Of a DNA stretch of 64,000 nucleotides, positions 25,716 to 35,842 are shown piece after piece. The position numbers were made by a program, and so were the translations under genes. The notes beneath the pieces are model-generated. The model was given only the letters and a program-made list of their open reading frames with translations, made no database searches and was not told the origin of the DNA. This DNA is from Lingula anatina (taxonomy: Eukaryota; Brachiopoda; Lingulata; Lingulida; Lingulidae), in contig NW_019775680.1 in the NCBI RefSeq assembly GCF_001039355.2, forward strand, positions 320,284 to 384,283, written 5' to 3'. Position 1 is the first letter of the stretch, and the number at the start of each line of letters is the position of its first letter.

Positions 25716-26779
25716 GTATGTTTGAATGTTTATACATTGCTACAATAGATTAAATATAAGTACAGGGGCGATCCAGGATTATTTGAAGGGGGGCCGGAAC
25801 GACAGGCCTCGTTTGCGAAGCCGACCACCACCCCCCTGAATTTATTTTTGGCAATTTGGAGAATGAACAGTGCCCTTCTTTGGTGCGGTTTAGAACTATG
25901 ATTTAGCTAGTTATAATTCTAATTTTAAGAAAGGAATATTGGTAGGGATGGGAAAATGAAAGCTTTTTTGGAAAATTTGATGTCAGACAATTGGGTTCTG
26001 AGGCCATTTTGGCTGCTGAATGCAAATCTAATAAGTTTTTTCATTTTAAATAACATCTGATATTGGTGTCAAGTGCTTTTTCAAAATGGCCACAAAACGC
26101 GCCCTCAAATCACATATTTCTCACGTAAATCTTTAAATATCAGTTCAAAGATGGCTTGTTATATGTCTAACCAAATGATTTCATGATTAATGAGCGCAAA
26201 TAGTAAATAAGGGTTTTTGGGTGAACGGTGACAGTATATCCTTATTGTCTTCATTCATAACAGGTAGTCACACTAGAGGCGGAATGAGCTAGAATGTAGT
26301 CGGAATGAAAAAAATCTTGTTTATTTCTGGATATTTGAAGTATCTAAAAATTCTAAGCTCATTCTAAATGTTTGGGTCATTTCTTGCATCCTGTTCAAAT
26401 GTTTTGCTCATGCTCAAAACTTTCGAAGTGCATTCCAAGTGGAAAAATATCTAATGGCATTCAACTGTATTATAACTGCACTATGAGCATTCTTAAGATT
26501 CTTGCGGTATTTCAACAGCATTCTAAACATTTTGATCGCATTCGAGGGAGAACCGAAATGGCAAAGTGCTTCAAATCTTGTCAGAATGTTCCACATTGTG
26601 CCTCCAATGAGCAAGAATGCAACTCAAATTCATCTTGATTGCAGGCCGGAATTCAGCCTGCAATGAAACCCCACTCGTATGGCATTCGAAGTGCATTCTA
26701 AATATTCTCACTATATTTAGACAACATTAACGATATTCCTAATGTGTTCCAACTACATTCGCAGTGCATTTGAGAGCTA

Positions 26780-27758
26780 CACATACTGGACAATAGAAGT
26801 GTCACTCCATAAATCAGAGTAATAAAAGTAGGCAGATCTTGGGTAGTTATAATGCCTGGTCTAATTATAATGAGTATAAAACCGCTATACCATGGCATTG
26901 TATCGTTGGTCTTGTACATGTACAGCAAATGTTATTCCTGTCTTCCTCCAATATCTCCAACAGGATCTGCAACTGGACAGTTCATGACAATTGGCCCTAC
27001 ATATTTTTTTCTGATGGGTGTCGCTTTGGTCTGATCTCTGATGACAGACGGGTACGATGCTGGCGAACTGCAGTTTAAGCATTTGAACCACATGCACTGA
27101 ATTTTCGAATCCGGAGCAGCATATTCATCATGGTGTGGGGCTGCATCAGCATCTATAGCGTGGGCGAATTGTTTGTGGTTGATGGAAACATGAATCACTA
27201 GAAATATATCGATGTTTTGGAGTCAGGCTTGCTACCATGTATTACTAACATGTTTGGCGACAGGAATTATCAATTTGTTCACCTGGATGACAATGCTTCT
27301 TGTCACAGGCCCAGAGCAGTTGATGATTGGTTTGACCAACAGGATATTCGCAGGGTGATGTGGCCTGCCCACAGTCCGGATGCAAACATAATAGAAAATG
27401 TGTGGAATGATATGTCAAAACTTTTGACAAATGCCCGTCTAACCAGTAGAGAAACTCTGTTATATTCAGTGTTTCATGCTTGGGCCAGCATAAGCCCTGA
27501 ACGCAACAGACAATTATATGAATCCTTGCCTCGTAGACTCACCACACCTATTATTAGGTCACGTGGCTTTGCCACTAAGTACTAATTTTGGACTTGAAAC
27601 TTCATATTTTGGTAGAATGTATATTTTGTTCTCATTTTGTGATTTTCTGTGAAATTTAATGTTAATAAAATGATACCAGGATCACATCATTCTACAGTCA
27701 TTTATCTCCCCCATAGTATTGGTTCAGTAGGGCTGACACTTCTATTTTCCAGCGTGTG
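26780..27758 (+). mobile_element. Tc1-like DNA transposon, internally deleted (979 bp)
   Basis: Inverted ends CACATACTGGACAATAGAAG and CACACGCTGGAAAATAGAAG are flanked by TA on both sides (26778-26779, 27759-27760). The interior encodes the C-terminal part of a Tc1 transposase; the N-terminal DNA-binding region is missing. Confidence 0.85.
26839..27585 (+). pseudogene. Tc1 transposase, DD34E type, two in-frame stops
   Basis: One reading frame runs from 26839 to 27585 with stops at 27076 (TAA) and 27199 (TAG). It shows the first catalytic Asp (FFSDGCRFGL), the second Asp (HLDDNASCHR) and the Glu (HSPDANIIENVW), with 34 residues between second and third, the Tc1 signature. VWGCIS lies between. 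The end LPRRL...RGFATKY is typical of the C-terminus. The helix-turn-helix N-terminus is absent. The catalytic triad is preserved but the stops make it inactive. Confidence 0.9.
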
Positions 27759-28665
27759 TAATACAATACAACCCAAATTTGCACGAATCATTCCAGGTGG
27801 GTTCGAAGCGCATTCTGAGGTATTTTTACAGGAATTAGGGTCAATTTGATATTACCCAACGAATGTGGCTCGAATTTTGAAAATTCTTCATTACGGCTCA
27901 TTCTGCTTGGTTACTACCGATTCCAAATAAGTGTGACAGAGGGGTTTACAGTGCCTTCTGGTCTCAGTGTATTTCTTGTTGATGCTTTCATGGTGGTGGT
28001 GAGATACTCTTAAACTACGCAACTGAAACTAAGTACTATTCTAAGGTCAAGAGCTTAGAGGCTGTAAGAGGTTGATGTCACCTGATAAAGTTTTACCTGT
28101 TCTGAAGAAAAGGAAATTTATACAGCATAACATTTTTTGGTACATATCCATGAAGGTATTTTCAGCATTGTTTTTATACCAAACTGTAATCCATGAAGGC
28201 AGTATGTACATAATGGCCATTATTTGTATANTTTTTCAGTAGACCTTTAACGACTTGAACGTGGGTTGATTTGTATTTACGTGTTAAATCAATATACTTT
28301 CTTTTCACGTTTTTACTCGTATTGTTAGTTATTGATTTAGGAGGCACGCCGTTTGGTGCATTTTAAGGAGGGGTGTTGTCCTGTCATGCAAATTAACAAG
28401 TCAAACATGTATTTCTGCACACGTATATTTTTGTTCAAATCTAACTAAAATGGTTGAGAATTTCTAAACAGCAGCCATATTCTGAGTGTAGAATTTATTG
28501 CATTTGCTGATTCTGGTAAGTATCGGCATAGCTTGCACCCCTCTAAGTGGAAGCGGGCTTAAACTGCGCAGACGCTAAGTGGAGTACCAGTTCATCAGTT
28601 TGCCGAGTCTCCGTTATAATCGGAATATTGACCGTCACTCAAACTACACTGCACCAATTGGTTCA

Positions 28666-29468
28666 ATGATGCTGGCGATTACTGTTCTGATGTTTCTGTT
28701 GGGAGGGATCGAGTTGGGTAAGACGAGAGTTTCAGCGCCAATAAGTTGCATTCAAGCAGGTTTTTGAGATTAGTCAGCGCGCAGCCCTGTTGTTTTTTTG
28801 CATATACAGTGCACATCCCATATAGTACCATATAGTGTCGTCCAGGCCATTTTATTTGATTTAATGTTGCCTGTCTTCAGGCTAAGATAGCTTTGTTATT
28901 TAGAAGTGAAAGTATCATAGTTTAAAGCTAGTCGCTATATGACCGAGGCCAAAACCTGTAAATGGTAAATGTTTTTGGACGCTACCTAAGGGCCTTAATT
29001 GTATTCAGTACTTAAGGTATCCTACCCAACATTTTTCAGCCAAATAGATTTTTTTTTCTCGAGAGAAAATGTATGTTTCTCCCTCACACGAATCATTTCT
29101 TATTTCACCCATGCACTTGGATTTGATGTTTTAGATATTTAGGTATATAGTTTAGTTTTCAATATGCCTGTTCCCGTAGCGTTTAGACCGCCACAACTTG
29201 TACATTTCACAGGGAAACGTCGACATACCTTTATTTGGGCTTAGATGATCACAAGGAGTGTCAGTCCACTTTTGCAACTTGAGCATTAATTGTTTATTGG
29301 TCAATGCTACAGCCAGCTACAGTAGAGATTTGCGGCAATTATCACAGAGAACTTTAAAAATTATTTCCAGTCATCAAACTATTTCAGCATTTTAGATAGA
29401 GTAATTCATAACATACTGGAGCTATTCCATGCAAAGAGTGTGTGACAGAAACCATAACTTCTCAAAGT

Positions 29469-29504
<36 letters not shown>

Positions 29505-30214
29505 TACAGGGGAGGCACTGGAGTGCACACAGTGTATGTATATTACCGCTACAGGTGGTGGTGGTGCGGATGTACAGAGCCTTATCCAAAACATGTATGC
29601 AAGTACGATGGACGCTGAGTGCGCCAAGAACCCCACCTCTGTCACAAAGACAATTAGCTGCGACGGTTCCTGTGAGTTTGCGGAAGTCAACACAACGACC
29701 AAGATAGAGGTAAGTTTTTAACCAGAAATACCTTGGATATACCTTGAGATGTGAGTTTTTAGATAGTAAGTGTTTTGTTGGTTAGTATATGTCGTAGGGG
29801 CAAAGCCTTTCTTGCATTCCATGTGTAAGTTAAACGAATACCAAATTCTTGAATTTGTGATAGTTCTATTTGTTCGCTGCGCATAAGCATTGGTCTTGGT
29901 TGCAGCAATACTCCTACTCCATGAGCATTGGTGTTGTGATTCGAAGTTGCAATCCCTCAAAGAGCGTGAATGAAGGATGCAAAACTATAAGTTCGAACGA
30001 CGCTCAGAATCTTCAGGCTGTTCTGGGAGGCGGTCTGACCATGGGGCAGGAGGTCTCTGGGAAGATGTGTTTTTGCAATAGCGACAGCTGTACACAGGAT
30101 GTTTCGTCTCTACCTGCACTTCCCAAAGGTAACGTCGACAACCTCACCATTAGTGTGCTTTTGAATGCACTTGCTATAATTGCCAAAGTTAAACGAATGG
30201 AAAATGGGTATTGA
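28666..30214 (+). CDS. Ly6/uPAR-like (LU domain) protein, probably GPI-anchored (186 aa, 3 exons)
   Basis: Exons 28666-28717, 29510-29709 and 29906-30214 join in frame with GT-AG borders. Residues 1-17 form a signal peptide (MMLAITVLMFLLGG). The mature part has CTQC, SCDGSC and the terminal MCFCNSDSCT box, ten cysteines in all, as in three-finger LU proteins. The C-terminus ends with a hydrophobic stretch (LTISVLLNALAIIAKV), consistent with a GPI-attachment signal. Exon phases (1, then 0) match the usual LU gene structure. The polypyrimidine region before exon 2 is a (TTA)n microsatellite. A donor-like AAAG|GTAACG at 30128 could give an alternative C-terminus. Likely a cell-surface protein; the partner is unknown. 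Confidence 0.8.
29471..29505. repeat. (TTA)n microsatellite at a 3' splice site
   Basis: About 11 copies of TTA/ATT run directly into TATTTACAG, the acceptor of exon 2 of the Ly6-like gene. Confidence 0.95.
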
Positions 30215-30364
30215 AGTTTATGTGCGCGTGTGAATTTTAAAATATTTTTAAAAAGACGTCACAAGTATTACATGTGACGTCTTACCGGCTTTGGCTCCGG
30301 GCGCTAGAATAATTAGTACCAGCAGCGTGTGCGCTTTTCATCGTGAACTGCACGTTTTCAGCTA

Positions 30365-30795
30365 TCTATCCCTTATATCTCCAAAACTGGCAGAGATAGG
30401 CCCAAAGTTACTTTTAAACTTGAATAGCAAGTCATATACTGGCAATATAACTGTGACCTTGAAATTGACCTTTGGCCTACCTTTCACTATAAAATGATCT
30501 TTGCAAATTTTCTATCCCTTATATTCCCAAAACTTGCAGGGATACGCCCATGGTTACTATTGAACTTGAATAGGACGTAGTATACTGAAAATCTGTGACC
30601 TCGAAATTGACCTTTGACCGACTTTTCACCATGAACTGAACTTTGCAACTTTTCTATCCCTTATACATGTACATCTTAAACTAGAAGAGATATGCCCAAA
30701 ATTACTATTGAACTTGAAAGGACGTTGTATACTTGCAATCTTACTGTGATCGTGATATTGACCTTTGACCTACTTTTGGCCATGAAAAATACTTC
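30365..30795 (+). repeat. Three tandem ~145-bp repeats carrying TGACCTTTGACC-like boxes
   Basis: Units start at TCTATCCCTTATAT at 30365, 30511 and 30653. Each has ACTTGAATAG-like, GTGACCT and a box TTGACCTTTGRCCBAC near its end (30464, 30607 and 30758). The box in unit 3 is a perfect direct repeat of TGACCT separated by one T. Confidence 0.85.
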
Positions 30796-31112
30796 ACAAA
30801 TAAGGATTTTAACTTTTACTTTTCCGCATGATTTTGTTTTAAATTGTATTTTTCAACAATAATATTGAGAACTTTTGTTTACTGCATTTTGTAGAGCATG
30901 TCAAGCACAACACTGGAGTTGGTGTCCCTTTTTTTCCAGTTGGTGGTAAAATCACTAGCGTGGTCGCGTTTATTTCAACATATTTAGATTATCTGAACAA
31001 ATTGTCGTCAAGCCAGCAGAGCTTGAATTGATTGACTTATTATAAATTTAAAAGCTAACGATTTGAATGCGATTTCCATTTAAAACCGGAAACCTTGGTT
31101 GTCTTTTTACAG

Positions 31113-31303
31113 CCCCGACTACCCAGTGTCACGTGTGCACTTACGAGAAATACGAAACATCCGACAGCCAGTTGCAGAAGTCCCTCGATCAAATCACCCC
31201 AGCAACCAGTGAACCCAAGTGTCTGGACAAAGGATCGGAGACTCCCACAATGTCCTGCGAAGGTTCTTGTTCAAATACCGGAACAACTGTCAATATGAGT
31301 GTG
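31113..31303 (+). CDS. Second Ly6/LU-like exon (paralogue of 29510-29709)
   Basis: Exon between TTTTTACAG and GTAAGTAT encoding TQCHVCTYEKYETS and MSCEGSCSNTGTT, with the same Cys order (CxxC, C, CxxxC) and the same phases (1 in, 0 out) as exon 2 of the neighbouring Ly6 gene. No first or last exon for it was found; the Crypton-like element begins about 0.65 kb downstream. It is either an alternative exon of the upstream gene or a second gene whose 3' part is lost or displaced. Confidence 0.65.
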
Positions 31304-31969
31304 GTAAGTATAGTCATCCCTAGAACATAGGCCACAGTTGATAACACTGAGTGTACTAGTAAAATCTGGAGAGCTACGGGTTATTACGGATGTTAATAAA
31401 GACAGGGGGTGGCGGGAAATGATGGGTGTTCAAAGCCAGAGACAGCTGATTTCTAGAGCTCGAAGTTTTGGATTTACTGCCAACGAGTAACAACTGGCAA
31501 AACTTGAACGCACAAGTTAATAAATGTTGTTGCATACTTTCTGGGCGAATGTACCTACGAGCGACCCATCTTTGAGAGACTGAAGTTATTTTGATATTAC
31601 TTCTGAAAAAAAAGGAATATTAAAATTCACTGTAATTGAAAAAATCCAATGTGTTATAACGTGTTCAAATGAGCATCATAGCTGAACGTGACAAGACCCC
31701 CCACCCACCTCCCCACCCCGTATATCAAGTGTTTGACTATATACATTTCCAGTATTGTTTGTACCAGTGAATTGTTTGATAACACCAATTTCTCTGACTC
31801 TCATGGTGACCAACATACAGGGAAAGTACAATGTGCTATGAACAAGCTATTTCCTAATACATACCACGGGGCTGATATCTAAACAAAAGGATTGCAGGGA
31901 CTGATATCATTGTTACTGTCCAACCAACCGCATGGTTCAGTTCACACAAACAATGCTGTTAACTCGACC

Positions 31970-32087
31970 CGCTATCAAAAAGTGCTGCTCGCACTTTATG
32001 ATAGCGTGTCTCGTGGTGACTCGGTAAAATCCTCGAAAAAAAGCTCGATATCTCGCTTTTTTTCTCGAATTTTACATGAATAGTCAC
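31970..32087. repeat. Hairpins at the 3' side of the Crypton-like gene
   Basis: Two imperfect palindromes. CGCTATCAAAAAGTGC (31970-31985) pairs with 31991-32006 at 15 of 16 positions. GTAAAATCCTCGAAAAAAAG (from 32024) pairs with 32055-32075 around loop TCGATATCTC. GTGACT/AGTCAC extends the outer arms. Confidence 0.8.
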
Positions 32088-32137
32088 TGAAAACAGAAAA
32101 ACAAGAAGGAAACAACGTCAGGCATTTAATTTATATT

Positions 32138-34154
32138 TTAATGAAATTGGAAATTGCAATTCTGAAATACAACCGGCTGATTTGTTAAATCGATAAGTCT
32201 ACTCAAAGAAGAATCTGTTTGTGTTACACTTTCATCACTGACGTCTGTCTGAGTGCGTATTTTCGGCGGCGTCGGACCATCATCACTCCCGTCAAGGATT
32301 CTGCTGATGTGTTGTTCCTGTTGTTCAGACGGCCGTTTATATGAACGAACGCCTAGAAACATATCCGAAAGAAACGAAATAATACTAAAGGATAATATAC
32401 TGGTAAAATATGAGCCCCTTTCCCTAATAAATGAGTAAATGAAAATAACATCACAATTGATTGTAACCACAGTGTATGTTGTAAAATCTGTGCATAAACT
32501 CATTAGTACTATAAAATAAAATAATACTTAAAAAGACATCAGTGGGGATCTTCGTGGCAAAATGAATTTGCCTGGAGTCTAGGCCTACAGCAGTTGAGAG
32601 ACAATTAAGAATTAATCTAAATTATTGTGAAATTTTAGATTAATACAAAACAGTTACACGCACTTAAATTTTGCTGTCTATGTATGGTATTGATGATATT
32701 TACCTTCGACTGAACGATGCCCTGTTTTGGTCATAATTAGCTGCTCATCGACACCTCTCCGAAAGAGACGCGTCGCAGTAGTTGCCCGCAGAGAGTGGTT
32801 GGTGTAGAATCCTTTCAGGCCAGCCTTTTCACACGTTTCTCGGGTGAAGTTTGACAGGGTATTCACACCAATCGGCTGTCGACTAAACCATACGTTTTCC
32901 CGCCATTTCTGCAAAGGCTGGAGGTAAAAAGAATCGTCTCTGTTATCTTTGGGGGATAATTCCATATATTTCTTGTAAATCCTTACATGGCATCGCTCCG
33001 GGCAGTCTGCGTTAGCAAAATGGGTCACTTGCTTTGGTACTAATTTGCGATGTTTTAGGCCACCTTGACACGTTTTAGAGACGTCCTCTGAATATTTCAA
33101 ATAAGCAATTTCACCTTCAGGTTCGTGGAGCGTAATTTGAGGTGATTTATATCGCAGTCGTCGATGTTCCTGTCCACCTCGTAATCCGAAATTTTTGCCA
33201 TTCAAATAGTGCAGTGTACGCACGAGTACTTTGGGATTATAGTCGCCCAGCGCTTTCGATGACCACAGCTTGCTTTCATCCTCCAAAGAAATTGCTTGGG
33301 CCTTTTTGGTGTTACATCCAAGGCCAGTATGAGAAAGACGTTTCATCTCAGAATCTAATACTTGTCGGAGACCCACAAATTGATCAGAATTTAATAAATC
33401 AATCCCTCGCTTCGACTCAGTGCGAATGTAACTCTGCAGTCCCATCACAAGGGACAGGAGTGTCCTTGGAGGATATTCCGTACCGTTCTCTTTTCTCACC
33501 TCCAGTATAAATTTGGATATCCAGTACTGAAGTTCCTCGTCAGATAGATTTGTCAGTGGTTTCTTTTTTTTATTCCATTTATTAATGGCAATGTCGTTTC
33601 CTTGATAACCGTGCAACCGTGTGTTGTTTCGCGCCACTGCCCACTTATTCCATGTATTAAGTGCCCACATGTTACGACGCAACGTGTTCTTAGGTAAGCT
33701 TGCTTTTGAGCGCAACTCCATTTCCTCATCTGTTACTGGGATAGCGAACCTTTTACTGCCATTCCCCTCCTAAAAACAGGATAATATCATAAGAAAACGC
33801 ATTTTGTCAAATATGTCAATTTTCACGTTTTTCGAAAGCAATGAATCTCATCCGTTCAAATGTCAAGGTACAAATGCATTTTGTCGTATAATTATGTAGT
33901 GGAAATACATATGGAAAAGATAAACATAAATGAAAAATGTGTATTTTTGTTATACGCACCTTCATCTCAGCCGAGAAAACCTGCTGCTCCTGCTGCTGCT
34001 TCGCGTCTAAATAACACATTTCTGCATTTTGACTTGCGCTTATAAGTTCGTCGTCCGAAATGTCAGAAAATTGTTGCTCAGTTTCATAATGAGATTTCTC
34101 TGCCGTTTGACTTGCGCTCACGAGTTCGTCGTCCGATACATCAGAAAACAGCAT
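32138..34154 (-). CDS. Crypton / KIAA1958-type tyrosine recombinase (491 aa, 3 exons)
   Basis: Exons (minus) 34154-33960, 33769-32704 and 32352-32138 join in frame (1476 nt) with GT-AG borders and no stops. Residues 1-65 carry two copies of FSDxSDDELxSASQ. Residues about 66-430 form a tyrosine recombinase domain related to the Crypton-derived domain of KIAA1958, QRICH1 and ZMYM proteins. Catalytic candidates: R262 (GLRGGQEHR), H390 and R393 (TNHSLRATTATRLF), H416 (TKTGHRS) and nucleophile Y425 (VRSYKR). Tyr425 lies four codons into the last exon, so only the spliced product is catalytically complete. The tail (residues 430-491) is polar. Start chosen at the first ATG before the FSD repeats. 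Predicted nuclear; cuts and rejoins DNA through a phosphotyrosine intermediate. Probably an autonomous mobile element gene, or a domesticated one. Confidence 0.85.
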
Positions 34155-34394
34155 TTCTGCAATGTCGCTGTCAGCTTTGCCGAAAAATGAATGAGAGTGA
34201 CTGCCACGTGCGGGAGATGGGCAGGAAACTGCCACGTGCGGGAGATGGGCAGCCAACTTCTCACAGAAAACCACTGACCCATATCTCTGCCAAAGCACAC
34301 GCAACCACAAACCATTCACACAAATGAAAATAATTGGACGGTGACCACAATTAGACAGAAACTATCGGCGTAAGCGCGGGAAAAGTCCATTCTT

Positions 34395-34591
34395 TGATAT
34401 CACCCCATGCGCGGTGATATCAGCGTGTTCTATTCAAAGTTAGGGGGTTTGGGGGAGGAACATGCACGATTTCCCTTAGTATGTATGACAAATAATGCAC
34501 TGTTACCCCCTCGCCCGATATCCACGATAGCATGCCTCGCTGACGCTCGGCTTGCTATCGTGGATATCGGGCTCGTGGACAGTGCATTATT
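34395..34591. repeat. Hairpin cluster at the 5' side of the Crypton-like gene
   Basis: A perfect 10-bp inverted repeat TGATATCACC (34395-34404 with 34413-34422). Then a large hairpin: AATAATGCACTGT (34491-34503) pairs perfectly with 34579-34591, and inside it GCCCGATATCCACGATAGCA (34513-34532) pairs perfectly with 34553-34572. The loop contains GCTGACGCTCGG. Confidence 0.9.
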
Positions 34592-35280
34592 TACTACTTA
34601 CCTTAGACTCGAAGTGTGTATTGTATCTATGTTTGTTTTAAATAACATATTTTTACAGATGTCACCCTACCAATATTGCCAATGTCTTGAATATGCTAAT
34701 ATTTGAACTCAACAACCCCAAAAACATATAGAAATACATATTACACATCATTTTCATGTACTTTAAATATGGCCAAAAAGCCATTTCTCGCCTTTTTTCA
34801 CAAACAAATAGCAGATACCAATATCAATCTTAAGCTTTGGTAAAAAAATAGTGTCAGATTTGTGTTCAGCAGCAAAAATGGGCATAGAATCAACCTGTTT
34901 TAAAATTTTTTTGTCAATTGCCCACCCCTAATATTAGTGTGATATATTTTCAGAAACCGAAGGGGTGGGGTTAATACCCCCTGACACCCCTCTATATCTG
35001 CCACTGAAGTAGAAAATAATAACTAGGCAAGGGGATGTTTGTAGAACCTTGACCTTTCTAGCATGAACATCGGAATACCCCAACATTAATTACATTTTTA
35101 ATTTGCGGCTCCTAAGTGAGAGGGCTACTTTTTTATCGAGCGAGTTTTGACCCGCCGAAATTTCCCGAAAGGTCTATGAGAATCATTCGGATGGACATGA
35201 CCAAACCAATGCGCATCTCTTGAGTGTGATGATAAATCTATAAACCCCCAAAGCCTTATATATATAGTCAAGGTATTTTA

Positions 35281-35390
35281 CCTTGTCCTAAGCCTTGGTC
35301 CCGTAAATGTGAGGAGGGATACGTGTTGGACCCGTCTGCTGAGGATCCCAAAACTTGTGTTCCAGATGAGAACGGCAAAGAATGCTGTAA
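35281..35390 (+). CDS. Candidate EGF-like exon
   Basis: A plus frame reads PCPKPWSRKCEEGYVLDPSA, then EDPKTCV and ENGKECC, with the CxxGYxLDPxxxxTC spacing of an EGF-like domain. Possible acceptors are TATATATAG or CTTGTCCTAAG, and possible donors TGCT|GTAATG (phase 1) or AAT|GTGCAC. With the phase-1 donor it would join the micro-exons at 37547 and 37865. The borders are uncertain. Confidence 0.45.
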
Positions 35391-35714
35391 TGTGCACAAT
35401 GATAAACATGTAAAAAGATGAGTTTTATACCGTTTAATCCAAACACACTTTAACCTAAACACAGAAGCTTACTTGTCTGCATCTATCCTTTAAAAGTTCA
35501 GGTCTGTGTATTGCTTTGTGAAAGTTAAGTTAGCGCTTATTTCTCTCTTTTTCTTTGGTAAATCAACATGAAATATTTTCCACTGTTCTGGTTGTTACCC
35601 ACGGGTTAAATAATTTTATTCACCTAATCGATAATAATCATAGAATGTTTTTTTCTGCAGTTCTGATGATAGAAATCCCAATTCCATGGTTCATCTGGCA
35701 TGCTGTTCTGTAAA

Positions 35715-35745
35715 ATTCATTCATTCATTCATTCATTCATTCATT
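35715..35745. repeat. (ATTC)n microsatellite
   Basis: About seven copies of ATTC. Confidence 0.95.
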
Positions 35746-35842
35746 ACAGAACCAAGTGTTACATTTCTTAGAAAATCACCCAGCACTTCGGGTATCTAAG
35801 ACATTTAATGTACATAACCGTTCTTGTCATATATGATATATA

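Larger units (their letters stand above)
26265..27940. mobile_element. ATTC-rich element hosting a nested Tc1 insertion
   Basis: The left flank (26265-26777) and right flank (27759-27940) of the Tc1 element are full of short GCATTC/GAATG words in varied contexts. The outer ends read AGTCACACTAGAGGCGGAAT and, inverted, TGTCACACTTATTTGGAATC. This looks like one element with subterminal short repeats, split by the Tc1 copy. The target duplication is not clear. Confidence 0.45.

Noticed and set aside
28231-28231. Fourth N as another unmerged duplication
   Set aside because: I found no repeated block on either side, so it does not show the pattern seen at 440, 9740 and 41204.
35661-35712. Possible exon after TTTTTTTCTGCAG
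   Set aside because: The acceptor looks good, but the frame that avoids an early stop has no donor and ends in TAA at 35710-35712.
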